Positions 19,216 to 26,593 of a stretch of DNA of 45,098 nt are shown one piece after another. Position numbers and translations under genes: made by a program. The number at the start of each line of letters is the position of its first letter. Positions within the stretch are counted from its first letter, which is position 1. The notes beneath the pieces were generated by a model. The model saw only the letters and a list, made by a program, of their open reading frames with translations. It made no database searches and had not been told where the DNA came from. Location: positions 1-45,098 of IMG/VR virus record IMGVR_UViG_3300032236_001251. One strand, given 5' to 3'. The stretch is from a virus.

Positions 19216-19764
19216 TCAGTTTGCTTTCTTACTTTGTTTTTGTTGTTTAATTATCTGAAATGGTCCAGATGTATAAATATCATTGTTAGCAGCAATTTGT
19301 AGAGCTTGTTCTACACTTGCCCCCGCATACAACGCACCAATGGCGAATTTAGATCCATTTCCTACACCGTATATGCCGTCGCCATTCAACAATACGCTAA
19401 AATCATCTCCTATGTCAAATAATTCTCCATCATAGGCTATAAGCATGCTAAATCCAGAATCTTTGTCATCAGTATCAGGCTTCCACCCATTTTCAGATAA
19501 ACACTCTCTCATTTCTGGAACAAATTTAGTAATCATAAATTTGTACATATTTTTTCTTTCAGAAGCACTAGGAATTGGTGGAACAAATATATGCTGTAAA
19601 ATGTCGCAGGGGGTAGAATCTCCACTCCCTGCGATAAGATACCCATTGTTTTTAGTAATCTTTTCCATAGTTAAACTATTATTGATTCTATCGCCGTCTG
19701 TAACTTGTGAATCTGCTCCCATAGTTACATTTCCGTTTTTACATACGCCTACAATGGTTGTCAA
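19216..19764 (-). CDS. proteasome beta/HslV-like Ntn hydrolase (182 aa)
   Basis: Begins MTTIVGVCKNGNVTMGADSQVTDGD, matching the HslV/proteasome-beta start where the exposed Thr after Met is the nucleophile; the downstream KI....GYLIAGSGD and the C-terminal GVGNGSKFAIGALYAGASVEQALQIAANNDIYTSGPF are the family's characteristic G.G..ALGA...G.S...A...A...D signature. Such proteins assemble into degradative rings in cells; phage versions are known but their targets are not. There is no ATPase nearby. Begins 13 bases after the secreted nuclease gene ends. Confidence 0.8.
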   Translation of the reverse strand: MTTIVGVCKNGNVTMGADSQVTDGDRINNSLTMEKITKNNGYLIAGSGDSTPCDILQHIFVPPIPSASERKNMYKFMITKFVPEMRECLSENGWKPDTDDKDSGFSMLIAYDGELFDIGDDFSVLLNGDGIYGVGNGSKFAIGALYAGASVEQALQIAANNDIYTSGPFQIIKQQKQSKKAN

Positions 19765-19777
19765 TTTATATCCTTAA

Positions 19778-20323
19778 TTAGTTATCTGATGTGTCTGCTG
19801 TGTCTGTAGCAGTAACATACTTCTTGTATGCATCCGCCCAATTTGTTGCAATTGCTTTTTGAGCATCTGCTAATTTAAGTGTACCCGCACATACTAAACG
19901 CTTCAAAGCTGTTTCTGTAACGTCTTTCTTACGAGCATTATTTCCTGCATATGGTTCAGGCCAAAGGTTTTTAGGATCAGTAGGGCTTCCACCTAATTGA
20001 AGTGAAATTAAATGATCTTCTTCGTACGATGCAGATGCTGTTCCGAATTGTGCTTGGAGATACTTGTAGTCTCCAGCCATCTGTGTAGCCTTAAGCTTAT
20101 TGGTATATGATACTGTAGGTCTGACTGTTGATGTCCAGTTAGCCTTGCAAACATTATCCTTAATATTAGCTTGTGTGACATTTGGATTTAATACTCCTGG
20201 CGTAACTTTTGCATTTGGTAATACCCAATCTGGTACTGCTGTTTTTGTTGCTGCTACAGAAGAACCTGCAACCAGTGCAGTAATAAAAAATCCAACTGTA
20301 ATTGTTTTTACTCTATGCTGCAT
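19778..20323 (-). CDS. secreted HNH-type nuclease-like protein (181 aa)
   Basis: Signal peptide at residues 1-25 (ITVGFFITALVAGSSVAA). The C-terminal half contains YEEDHLISLQLGGSPTDPKNLWPEPYAGNNARKKD, an HNH/beta-beta-alpha metal motif (DH...LGG....NLWP) followed by AQKAIATNWADAYKKY. Bacterial proteins with this DHLIPLELGG...NLWPE motif are commonly annotated as HNH endonucleases. An exported nuclease could attack extracellular or competing phage DNA. Overlaps thioredoxin by 11 bases. Confidence 0.72.
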   Translation of the reverse strand: MQHRVKTITVGFFITALVAGSSVAATKTAVPDWVLPNAKVTPGVLNPNVTQANIKDNVCKANWTSTVRPTVSYTNKLKATQMAGDYKYLQAQFGTASASYEEDHLISLQLGGSPTDPKNLWPEPYAGNNARKKDVTETALKRLVCAGTLKLADAQKAIATNWADAYKKYVTATDTADTSDN

Positions 20324-20621
20324 TATTTTTTCCCATTTCTGTCAGAATTTCATCTGACGTTTTACCCGTAATCTTTTTATTAATTATTCCCTTATTCATT
20401 TCAAAAATTTGCGGAATACTTTGAATTCCATATTCAGTCAAATATCTTGAATCAATCTTATCAACATCTACCAAATAGTAATTGGTATCTTTATCAATTA
20501 CTGCTGCTTTAGCGTATTGTGGTTTTAAAGCTTTACATGGTTGACACCATTCTGCAGAAAAATAAACAATAGCGGTATCTTCATTTATAATTTCTTCCAT
20601 GTCATTACTAATTTTTAACAA
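20313..20621 (-). CDS. thioredoxin-like protein
   Basis: 102 residues with the redox motif WCQPC (C26, C29) after VYFSAEW, cis-proline P70 in IQSIPQ and ITGKTSDEILTEM at the end. A TTG start at 20621 follows AGAGGAAA; an internal ATG seven residues on would also leave a complete fold. It would reduce disulfides, and phage thioredoxins also serve polymerases (as in T7) or nucleotide reduction. It is coupled to the exported nuclease. Confidence 0.88.
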   Translation of the reverse strand: MLKISNDMEEIINEDTAIVYFSAEWCQPCKALKPQYAKAAVIDKDTNYYLVDVDKIDSRYLTEYGIQSIPQIFEMNKGIINKKITGKTSDEILTEMGKNNAA

Positions 20622-20636
20622 TTTAATTTCCTCTTT

Positions 20637-20867
20637 CTAAGCGATAAGTTCTTCTGCGTCAATTGTTCTACCAATATAACGTCGCTTAACAATATAATCT
20701 CTTACAAACTCAGCACCATTTTGTCTTCCCGCCAAAATAATGACCCACCTAGGCTCAAACTTAGAGTCTATGCAGGTTTGACACATAAATAGTGTCACTC
20801 CATCAATTATAGCGGATTTCTTTGGTTGAAGTTCATTTTTCTGTTTTCCACAGCTAAAACACAGCAT
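20637..20867 (-). CDS. zinc-ribbon protein (76 aa)
   Basis: CFSCGK at residues 3-8 and CQTCID at 29-34 form a zinc ribbon, followed by a basic region RDYIVKRRYIGRTI. The layout (CFSCGKQKNELQPKKSAII.G...FMC..CI) is common in actinobacterial phage proteins, from memory. Stop of the upstream gene overlaps its start. Confidence 0.7.
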   Translation of the reverse strand: MLCFSCGKQKNELQPKKSAIIDGVTLFMCQTCIDSKFEPRWVIILAGRQNGAEFVRDYIVKRRYIGRTIDAEELIA

Positions 20868-21091
20868 TATAAATTATCATCCGTTTCTTCAATATATCCA
20901 ATATTAATTTCATTGACTACAATAAAATCTTCATTTGGGATCTCAACAATATACCCAACTCCGTTATCAAAATATTGCACGGTAGACACATATGGACCTT
21001 CTTTAATTAAGAATCCATTTAAACCTTCGTCTGGAATATAGACGTATGTTATTTTGTCACCGTTGTTTTCTTCTAGCTCTGAGTTGCTCAT
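20867..21091 (-). CDS. hypothetical acidic protein (74 aa)
   Basis: Strand-rich, with ITYVYIPDEGLNGFLIKEGPYVSTVQYFDNGVGYIVEI suggesting a small beta barrel. Overlaps the 3' end of the next upstream gene by 35 bases in another frame. No family recognised. Confidence 0.65.
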   Translation of the reverse strand: MSNSELEENNGDKITYVYIPDEGLNGFLIKEGPYVSTVQYFDNGVGYIVEIPNEDFIVVNEINIGYIEETDDNL

Positions 21092-21335
21092 GAGTATATT
21101 TCATCCCTTCTATTTCGCATGGCGTTCCATAAGACATAATTAGTTCTCTTACTAATAGCAAATAATCCATAGTTGCCATTCGTTGAGTTTCATTCATCTC
21201 CATGATATTGCTTTCGTATACCGTAAGTGCTAAGTAATTTGGTCTTGCCCTTATATCCATGATTAGATTTTTTACAGGAGGTTTTATATTCCTGATTTTT
21301 CTAGCCATCTCAGCCGTGTACGTTATTTTTTCCAT
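21057..21335 (-). CDS. hypothetical actinophage-type protein (92 aa)
   Basis: ITYTAEMARKIRNIKPPVKNLIMDIRARPNYLALTVYESNIMEM...MDYLLLVRELIMSYGTPCEIEG is a pattern I recall from many actinobacterial phage genomes. Helical, no catalytic motif. Overlaps WhiB by 26 bases upstream and the acidic protein by 35 bases downstream. Role unknown. Confidence 0.7.
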   Translation of the reverse strand: MEKITYTAEMARKIRNIKPPVKNLIMDIRARPNYLALTVYESNIMEMNETQRMATMDYLLLVRELIMSYGTPCEIEGMKYTHEQLRARRKQR

Positions 21336-21636
21336 GAAGCTTCTTTAATTGTTTCCATACTTCGGGTGTTTTGTGAGAGTTATGTTGTTTATCTGGTCTA
21401 CCAAGATCCATGTAAACTCCACCCCAAACACCTTTTTCTTTATTTCTTACGCCTTCACTATGACACATATTGATAACTGGACAATGCATACAAACTTGAT
21501 CAATTTGTTTTGCCAATTCCTTATCTGCTTCATAGTCATCATAAAACCAATTGATTGACATCTTGTCACAAGTGGCAAGATGATACCATCTTATGTCTAA
21601 CTCATCTATTCCTAAATAACTAAATAAGTTTGGCAT
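21310..21636 (-). CDS. WhiB-family iron-sulfur transcription factor
   Basis: Counted from a possible earlier start at 21663, cysteines lie at 32, 58, 61 and 67 (ATCDK...CMHCPVINMC) and are followed by GVWGGVYMD (78-86): exactly the Wbl layout of four cluster ligands plus the G[VI]WGG turn. Wbl proteins are confined to actinobacteria and their phages, bind a [4Fe-4S] cluster and usually contact the main sigma factor. The start at 21636 (MPNLFSYLG) fits family length better; 21663 is an alternative. A phage Wbl could redirect host transcription or block superinfection, as reported for mycobacteriophage TM4 WhiB. Confidence 0.9.
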   Translation of the reverse strand: MPNLFSYLGIDELDIRWYHLATCDKMSINWFYDDYEADKELAKQIDQVCMHCPVINMCHSEGVRNKEKGVWGGVYMDLGRPDKQHNSHKTPEVWKQLKKLHGKNNVHG

Positions 21637-21850
21637 ACTTATCACTGATTTCCCATATGCCATTGGAATTTACTTCATACCTCAAAGAGTATCCCCATTG
21701 ATTATTACGAAACATACCATTTTTTTGCATATAACCATTATGGCCTGGCGTCCATTTCATCATGGAATAACCATCCCAATAAAAACCTAATTTTTTATTT
21801 TTTTCAACAAAATTATGTGCTTGTTCATAATTTAAAGCTATTTTAGCCAT
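21620..21850 (-). CDS. hypothetical protein (76 aa)
   Basis: Aromatic- and Asn-rich (LGFYWDGYSMMKWTPGHNGYMQKNGMFRNNQWGYSLRYEV), ending EISDKYAKLI. Lies between GroES-like and WhiB genes, overlapping both. No family recognised. Confidence 0.65.
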   Translation of the reverse strand: MAKIALNYEQAHNFVEKNKKLGFYWDGYSMMKWTPGHNGYMQKNGMFRNNQWGYSLRYEVNSNGIWEISDKYAKLI

Positions 21851-22151
21851 TGTTTTCTACCGTTCCAAATAGTTGTCGCCAATTAATAAATTTATATTTA
21901 TCTCCAGCATCATCTTCTATTTCTGTAGTATGATTATCTGAGTAAATAATTTCATCTTCAATGTTTAGTGGAATTGGATAATGATTCCCCGCATTATCGT
22001 GATCTCCAGATCCAATTGCAACTACCTTGCCACGTTTTAAACCAAAGTCCAAAGAATCTGCTGTAAGCACAAGGCCAGACTTAGTGGTCTTTTCTTCTAC
22101 CTTGATTTCTTGAATTAAAATTAAACTGCCAAGCGGTTTAATGTTTGTCAT
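21843..22151 (-). CDS. GroES-like co-chaperonin (102 aa)
   Basis: IKPLGSLILIQEIKVEEKTTKSGLVLTADSLDFGLKRGKVVAIGSGD aligns with GroES (P...R.LV......E..T.SGI.L.......P..G.VVAVG.G), including the mobile-loop position KTTKSGLVL; the C-terminal strand KYKFINWRQLFG matches the roof-to-edge end. No GroEL gene is seen, so it would pair with host GroEL, as T4 Gp31 does to fold the capsid protein. Has a TTGACA-18-TACAAT promoter directly upstream. Confidence 0.85.
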   Translation of the reverse strand: MTNIKPLGSLILIQEIKVEEKTTKSGLVLTADSLDFGLKRGKVVAIGSGDHDNAGNHYPIPLNIEDEIIYSDNHTTEIEDDAGDKYKFINWRQLFGTVENNG

Positions 22152-22180
22152 TTATTTCCTTTGTTAGTAGGGACTATTAC

Positions 22181-22210
22181 ATTGTATCATCTTTATAGAT
22201 ATCATGTCAA
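22181..22210 (-). promoter_or_regulatory. promoter TTGACA-18-TACAAT
   Basis: Minus-strand TTGACA (22205-22210), 18 bases, TACAAT (22181-22186) with TGA in front; leader with AAAGGAAAT before the GroES-like ATG. It heads a leftward operon running to the proteasome-like gene at 19216. Confidence 0.85.
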
Positions 22211-22221
22211 GCGTATTTTTA

Positions 22222-22590
22222 CTATTCTTTAATAAATCTATGAGGTATTCCGTAAATCTCTAATAGTTTAAGGCATGATTTATTACGTGGGGAATCTCCA
22301 AAAACAAGGGCAAAATCTGGGGTAGACTCAATTAAGTCAAGATCTGTTAAGCCTTGATTTTTTCTAATTAATTCTTCTTTAATCTTATATCCTTTTTGTC
22401 TGAGGAACTTTTCTGTTTTACCTATATATTCGGTAATCATATTTTCGGCACCCCGCCTGCCCGTGTGAACAAAAATATATTCTTTGTCATCTGGATAAAA
22501 ATGTTTACGATCATCAATTAATACGGTTAGCTGACGAATTAAATCGTTATAATCTGTATAATCATTTGATCCAAATACTAAAACTCTCAT
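22222..22590 (-). CDS. SLOG/DUF2493-type protein (122 aa)
   Basis: Starts MRVLVFGSNDYTDYNDLIRQLTVLID and contains FVHTGRRGAENMITEYIG, matching the YspA-like DUF2493 pattern (RVLV.GSR.....I...L, then .I.GGARGAD..A). SLOG folds bind nucleotide-derived ligands. The motif here is HTGRRGAEN rather than HGGARGAD, so the ligand site is variant. Directly after the terminator of the upstream gene. Confidence 0.7.
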   Translation of the reverse strand: MRVLVFGSNDYTDYNDLIRQLTVLIDDRKHFYPDDKEYIFVHTGRRGAENMITEYIGKTEKFLRQKGYKIKEELIRKNQGLTDLDLIESTPDFALVFGDSPRNKSCLKLLEIYGIPHRFIKE

Positions 22591-22608
22591 AGTTTCCTTT
22601 CTAAATGA

Positions 22609-22633
22609 ACAAGGACGGGGTTACCGTCCTTGT
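22609..22633 (-). terminator. intrinsic terminator
   Basis: ACAAGGACGG and CCGTCCTTGT form a perfect 10-bp stem with a 5-base loop, followed on the minus strand by TCATTT. Ends the transcript of the 277-residue structural-type gene. Confidence 0.85.
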
Positions 22634-22655
22634 ACACATATATACGTATATATAA

Positions 22656-23489
22656 TTACTTAATCAGTGGAGAAAATGCTCCGCCCCAAAGAGACTTCTT
22701 CATTTCTTCCTTCTTTTCGTCTGCAGCAGTTTCCTTGGCTTCTTCTTCCTTAGATTCTGGTTCATCTGCAGCCTTTTCAATTGCATCTTCTTCCTTAGAA
22801 GAATCTGCTTTACCCATGCATTCATGAAGTACTGATCCGCCACAATCTGGACAAGTCATTGACTTATTAATTGTAACTTTTTCAGGTTGATTCATTTCTG
22901 CTTCCTTTGAAGGAGCAACTGATGATGTTGCTGAGCTAGGAATTGTTTCTTGATTTGGAACTACTGCTTCGCTGTTTGGTGCATCAGATACTGATGTTGC
23001 TCCATCAACTGGGCGAGTTTCTTGTCCAACAAGATGATCTCCTCCTGCTGTAGGGAAAGACTTTGTTACTGCAATATCTCCCTTTGGATCTGGTTCTGTT
23101 GTGTTTGACACTATTGTATTACCTCCTGTCTGAGTATTTGTATTAGTATTAGAATTTCCTCTAACATAATTTTCTACGGTTCTTTCATCCCGCTCTTGGT
23201 TTGCTGATGATGATGTTCCGATTGACTTAATCATATCTAAAATTTCATCAAAAAACTTTTTAACCTTCCATGTATCTGGAAGTTGATTAGATGCTCCTAA
23301 TGCTTTTGCTCTACGAATAATGTGAGCTTTTGCTTCTGTAGGATTTTTTGCACGACCTATTGATTGAATAGCGTTGTGCAAATCATTTACATTTTCAATA
23401 GGAAAAGACCCATCTGGAAGAGCATGGCCTTTATCTGCCAATTTTTTACGCTTCTCTTCAGAAAATTCTTTTTTCTCTAAATCGTTCAT
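22656..23489 (-). CDS. DUF6582-type protein with C-terminal GAFSP tag (277 aa)
   Basis: Residues 9-75 match a motif frequent in phage head and portal-associated proteins: FSEEKRKKLADKGHALPDGSFPI.N..DL.NAI...GRAKNP..AK.HI..RAKALG....LP.TW (DUF6582-type, recalled). A disordered Thr/Ser/Pro stretch follows, then a zinc knuckle CPDCGGSVLHEC (about 215-226), an acidic Glu/Ala-rich segment and a C-terminal SLWGGAFSPLIK. The last motif recurs in the protein at 30356-31300. It may be a minor virion protein. Confidence 0.7.
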   Translation of the reverse strand: MNDLEKKEFSEEKRKKLADKGHALPDGSFPIENVNDLHNAIQSIGRAKNPTEAKAHIIRRAKALGASNQLPDTWKVKKFFDEILDMIKSIGTSSSANQERDERTVENYVRGNSNTNTNTQTGGNTIVSNTTEPDPKGDIAVTKSFPTAGGDHLVGQETRPVDGATSVSDAPNSEAVVPNQETIPSSATSSVAPSKEAEMNQPEKVTINKSMTCPDCGGSVLHECMGKADSSKEEDAIEKAADEPESKEEEAKETAADEKKEEMKKSLWGGAFSPLIK

Positions 23490-23725
23490 TACTTTGATCC
23501 TGCCTCAGTTGTTGTGATGTTGCCACCTGCATATTGAGGAGTTGTCATTGAAACATCGCTTCCTGTAAATGGGCGTGATGTTTCTGCCTTTGAAGGATTA
23601 TTGACTCCTAGGTTTGTTACTGAAGGAGTAGTTGTTCCTGCTTCTGGGCCTGCTTGTTCTGTTACATGAACTGGTGTTGAAGGTTGTTCTGTTCCAGATC
23701 CTGCTACTTGTTGATTGTTATCCAT
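23489..23725 (-). CDS. Thr/Ser/Pro-rich low-complexity protein (78 aa)
   Basis: Almost entirely polar and disordered in composition, no cysteines or aromatics besides one F and one Y. The start of the gene at 23489 overlaps its stop. Possibly a short virion or linker component cotranslated with the 277-residue protein. No family recognised. Confidence 0.6.
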   Translation of the reverse strand: MDNNQQVAGSGTEQPSTPVHVTEQAGPEAGTTTPSVTNLGVNNPSKAETSRPFTGSDVSMTTPQYAGGNITTTEAGSK

Positions 23726-23758
23726 AAATTAATCACCGCCTTATTGTCTTATTATACA

Positions 23759-24085
23759 TTAGAAATCTTCGTTTTCGGAACCATCTACATCAAATCCAGC
23801 CATCCTTAGGGCTTCTTTTCCTTCTTCGGATACCGTCATTTGAGCATTAAGCTCTTCGTCATAACTTACATCAATTAATCCTTTTTGATACAAATCAATT
23901 AAAATATTGTCCATATCATCTAAAAGGACCTGATGAAAGTCTGGCATGATCTCTTCTAACAAATCCATATCAAACTTATAGATTATTTCTCCATCTTCAT
24001 CAACGCCGTCAATTTCTGCAGCACCTTCTGAAATAAGATAATCCATTATACTTCTATGCTCTTCGTTAGAAGGATCATATTCCAT
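23759..24085 (-). CDS. hypothetical acidic protein (108 aa)
   Basis: Very acidic. YDPSNEEHRSIMDYLISEGAAEIDGVDEDGEIIYKFD and LIDLYQKGLIDVSYDEELNAQMTVSEEGKEALR look like two winged-helix segments, common in small phage proteins. Nine bases after the endolysin. Role unknown. Confidence 0.65.
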   Translation of the reverse strand: MEYDPSNEEHRSIMDYLISEGAAEIDGVDEDGEIIYKFDMDLLEEIMPDFHQVLLDDMDNILIDLYQKGLIDVSYDEELNAQMTVSEEGKEALRMAGFDVDGSENEDF

Positions 24086-24094
24086 TTTTAATCC

Positions 24095-24643
24095 TTATGC
24101 TGTATAAGCTGGACGACCAAAACCGACAACTGTTGCCCACTTGCCTTTTTTGTTTCCAACTTTGTAGCCACGGATATTTGATGCAACTTCTCCACCATTT
24201 GCAGCAGAACCTGCTGGTTTGCTGTCTGGTGATGTGTTGCCTTCAACCGTTGTAATTGTTCCATCGCCATTATTTTTAAGAACAACACCTACATGTTGAA
24301 CTTCATCTGTTGGCTTTGCTGCTGCTGCAAAATGAAAGAAAATTAGATCTCCTGGCTTTGGATCTGCCTTATCGGCGTCTGTCCATGTTCCCAATTTTTT
24401 AAATGCATTTGCACCATTTGGTGTGTAAACTGTATCTGGAATTGTTACTCCAGCTTCTTTAGCACACCACATCATGAAGCTTCCGCACCATGCTTGAAAG
24501 TCGTGCTTAGTAAACTTGCCGTAATCTGTTTCATTGTCTTTAGGACCTTCTACAACACCAACTTGAGACATTGCTACTTCAAGAAAACGTGCTGCTGATC
24601 CTGGCTTATTTGCTCCAACTGGTGGAACTGGTTTTGCTGACAT
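24095..24643 (-). CDS. CHAP-domain endolysin
   Basis: 182 residues forming one CHAP domain: C53 in FQAWCGSFMMWC, H117 in EVQHVGVVL and the acidic/polar partner E134-G-N136 in TTVEGNTS. GDLIFF precedes the histidine as in the family. CHAP enzymes cut peptidoglycan peptides or amide bonds. There is no cell-wall-binding module and no signal peptide, so release would need a holin. Has AAGGAG upstream and precedes the acidic protein. Confidence 0.85.
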   Translation of the reverse strand: MSAKPVPPVGANKPGSAARFLEVAMSQVGVVEGPKDNETDYGKFTKHDFQAWCGSFMMWCAKEAGVTIPDTVYTPNGANAFKKLGTWTDADKADPKPGDLIFFHFAAAAKPTDEVQHVGVVLKNNGDGTITTVEGNTSPDSKPAGSAANGGEVASNIRGYKVGNKKGKWATVVGFGRPAYTA

Positions 24644-24700
24644 TTATTTCTCCTTAAATTATAATTTGGATACTTCCTCTAACCTTAATTATACAGGCTA

Positions 24701-25579
24701 TTACTTTAAAGCACCATTCAAATTAATGGTAGGGACATTTTTTACCCCAGTATTGCTTGATAGTGTTTGAGTTGCCTTGATTAGATCATATTCTTGATCA
24801 TAGGTTAGGCTAGGCTTTGCTTGCTTGATAGCCATCCAAGATGCTGCAAATACCTGTGCTGCCAATGAAGTGCCTACGGCTTGAATTGTAGAATTACCGC
24901 CATTAGAAACAACCATTGTTCCCATAGCATCAAAATCTAAATCTGAGCCTGCATTACTGTATAGTGCATGACCGTATTTATCAATAGAGCCAACCGCAAT
25001 AACGGGCGCTAAACATGCTGGAAAAGCTACATGTACATAGTCATAGTTATTGCCTGTTGCTGAAATAACGGGGATTCCTGCTGTTTTGAAATTGTTTACT
25101 TGTGTAAGAATCATATTGTTTGTAGGGCATGCCGTAGTAATATTTCTTGCTGCACTAAATACTACTGCTCCGATATTTAATCTATCTTTATTTGAATAAA
25201 TCCAAGAAAGAATGTTTGAAAAATCATTATCTGTAGGTGACATTAAAGTTGTACCCAAAATTCCATAAGCCCTAATAAATACATAATTTGTGCTTGGATT
25301 TGTAAGAATTGATGCTGATAGCATTTGTGTTCCATGAACAGCATCTCTGGCTGTTAATTGTATTGAAGACAATCTTGCTGCTCCCGCACCTTCTTGAAAA
25401 GACTTCCCATTAGGGCATGAACTAGTAAAGCAAACCTCATCTACAATTTTTCCTGCAAATTGAGATACTGATGGATCAAATCCAGTGTCAATAATTGCAA
25501 TGTTTTGATTTGTTGCAGCATGTGCTTGAATTGGAATAATTGATAGTAGTGCTACTGCGATTGCTGTTATTTTTTTCAT
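24701..25579 (-). CDS. secreted subtilisin-like serine protease
   Basis: 292 residues. Signal peptide at 1-21 (ITAIAVALLSIIPIQAHA). The catalytic triad is complete: D31 in IAIIDTGFD, H82 in AVHGTQM, S238 in AVGTSLAA, with the oxyanion N177 in SATGNNYD. No propeptide is present between the signal and the catalytic core, unusual for subtilases, which usually need one for folding. Exported protease could cut host surface proteins, tail components or competitors. Located between the endolysin and tRNA-Arg. Confidence 0.88.
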   Translation of the reverse strand: MKKITAIAVALLSIIPIQAHAATNQNIAIIDTGFDPSVSQFAGKIVDEVCFTSSCPNGKSFQEGAGAARLSSIQLTARDAVHGTQMLSASILTNPSTNYVFIRAYGILGTTLMSPTDNDFSNILSWIYSNKDRLNIGAVVFSAARNITTACPTNNMILTQVNNFKTAGIPVISATGNNYDYVHVAFPACLAPVIAVGSIDKYGHALYSNAGSDLDFDAMGTMVVSNGGNSTIQAVGTSLAAQVFAASWMAIKQAKPSLTYDQEYDLIKATQTLSSNTGVKNVPTINLNGALK

Positions 25580-25612
25580 TTTATTCTTTCTGTTAGTAGT
25601 TTATTTTTTGTG

Positions 25613-25685
25613 CGCCCCTGGAAGGGATTGAACCTCCGACGCAGACCTTAGAAGAGTCTCGCTCTATCCACTGAGCTACAGAGGC
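25613..25685 (-). tRNA. tRNA-Arg (UCU)
   Basis: Minus strand: acceptor GCCTCTG with CAGGGGC (one T-G pair), anticodon stem AGACT/GGTCT, loop CTTCTAA with anticodon TCT, T-arm GGAGG TTCAATC CCTTC and discriminator G. Decodes AGA/AGG, useful in an AT-rich phage. Confidence 0.93.
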
Positions 25686-25692
25686 TTAATAT

Positions 25693-25995
25693 TTATTTTT
25701 TATATTTAGGGTTTTTACCATTTCTTATATCTTCAGCACTTTTTTCAAGATGACATGGAACACATAACAATTGACATTTATTTACTTCTTCCCAAAACAT
25801 TTTTTCATTTCTACTTGAAGCTTTAGCAATTGTCATTATTTTAGTAGAAGGCTCAATATGATCAAATTCTAAAAAATCTGTAGAGTTACACCTTATACAT
25901 TTACCTCCTAGGTAGTCTATTGCACTTTGCCTTCGTGCTTCCCACCTTTGTTTCATATATTTATTCATACTTTTGTTATAATCTTTATATCCCAT
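25693..25995 (-). CDS. HNH endonuclease between tRNA genes (100 aa)
   Basis: The ATG at 25995 avoids the tRNA-Lys gene that the longer open frame would invade. Zinc knuckle CIRCN, then LEFDHIEP (HNH histidine) and CQLLCVPCHLEKS closing the second knuckle; a complete C-C...DHI...C-C-H HNH core. N-terminus is basic and helical. Flanked by tRNA-Arg 7 bases downstream and tRNA-Lys 36 bases upstream, the usual setting of a free-standing homing endonuclease. Confidence 0.85.
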   Translation of the reverse strand: MGYKDYNKSMNKYMKQRWEARRQSAIDYLGGKCIRCNSTDFLEFDHIEPSTKIMTIAKASSRNEKMFWEEVNKCQLLCVPCHLEKSAEDIRNGKNPKYKK

Positions 25996-26031
25996 ATGTA
26001 GATTATAACATATTGTTTTAATCTTTTCAAG

Positions 26032-26104
26032 TGTCCTCAGCAAGAATTGAACTTGCGACCCGAAAATTAAAAGTTTTCTGCTCTACCGACTGAGCTATAA
26101 GGAC
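26032..26104 (-). tRNA. tRNA-Lys (UUU)
   Basis: Acceptor GTCCTTA with TGAGGAC (one T-G), anticodon stem GAAAA/TTTTC and loop CTTTTAA with anticodon TTT, T-arm GCAAG TTCAATT CTTGC, discriminator A. Confidence 0.93.
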
Positions 26105-26155
26105 AAATACAAAAGGCCCCGTAGGACCTTATGCATTTATAACCTTATTATACTA

Positions 26156-26593
26156 TTACTTAAGTGTTGATGTCAACTGCCATTGCCAAAATGCATGCTT
26201 ATCTTGACGATCTGCTAAAAAGTTTGCAATTCCATTTTCTTTTTCTTCGGTTGCAATATCAAAAGCATACTTTAATCTATCAATAATTTGAGCATTAGTT
26301 TTAGCTAATTCAGTAAACATTTGTTGTGAAGTTAAATCTAATGAATCATTAATTCTTAGTGCACTATTTTGCTGTAATTGTTCTAGTCCAAATGGTGCTT
26401 TTACCTTAATTTTTCTTAAATTTTCTGCATATGCATCTATAGAGTCAAATACATCCTCATAGATTTCTAGTAGGAAGGCGTGATCTTGCTTGAATTCCCG
26501 CCCTTCAATATTCCAATGGTATCCGTGAGATTGTGCGTAAATCTTCATAGCCATTGATTGTAATTCTTTTAGTACTGCTGCTAATTCATTCAT
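26156..26593 (-). CDS. Dps-like ferritin (145 aa)
   Basis: Four-helix Dps pattern: MAMKIYAQSHGYHWNIEGREFKQDHAFLLEIYEDVFDSIDAYAENLRKI supplies the ferroxidase histidines H23/H26 and the acids near D50, D53 and E57; the C-terminal part ends in WQWQLTSTL. Dps proteins oxidise and store iron and protect DNA. In a phage it could protect DNA from peroxide or adjust host iron. It overlaps a small membrane protein gene by four bases. Confidence 0.8.
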   Translation of the reverse strand: MNELAAVLKELQSMAMKIYAQSHGYHWNIEGREFKQDHAFLLEIYEDVFDSIDAYAENLRKIKVKAPFGLEQLQQNSALRINDSLDLTSQQMFTELAKTNAQIIDRLKYAFDIATEEKENGIANFLADRQDKHAFWQWQLTSTLK

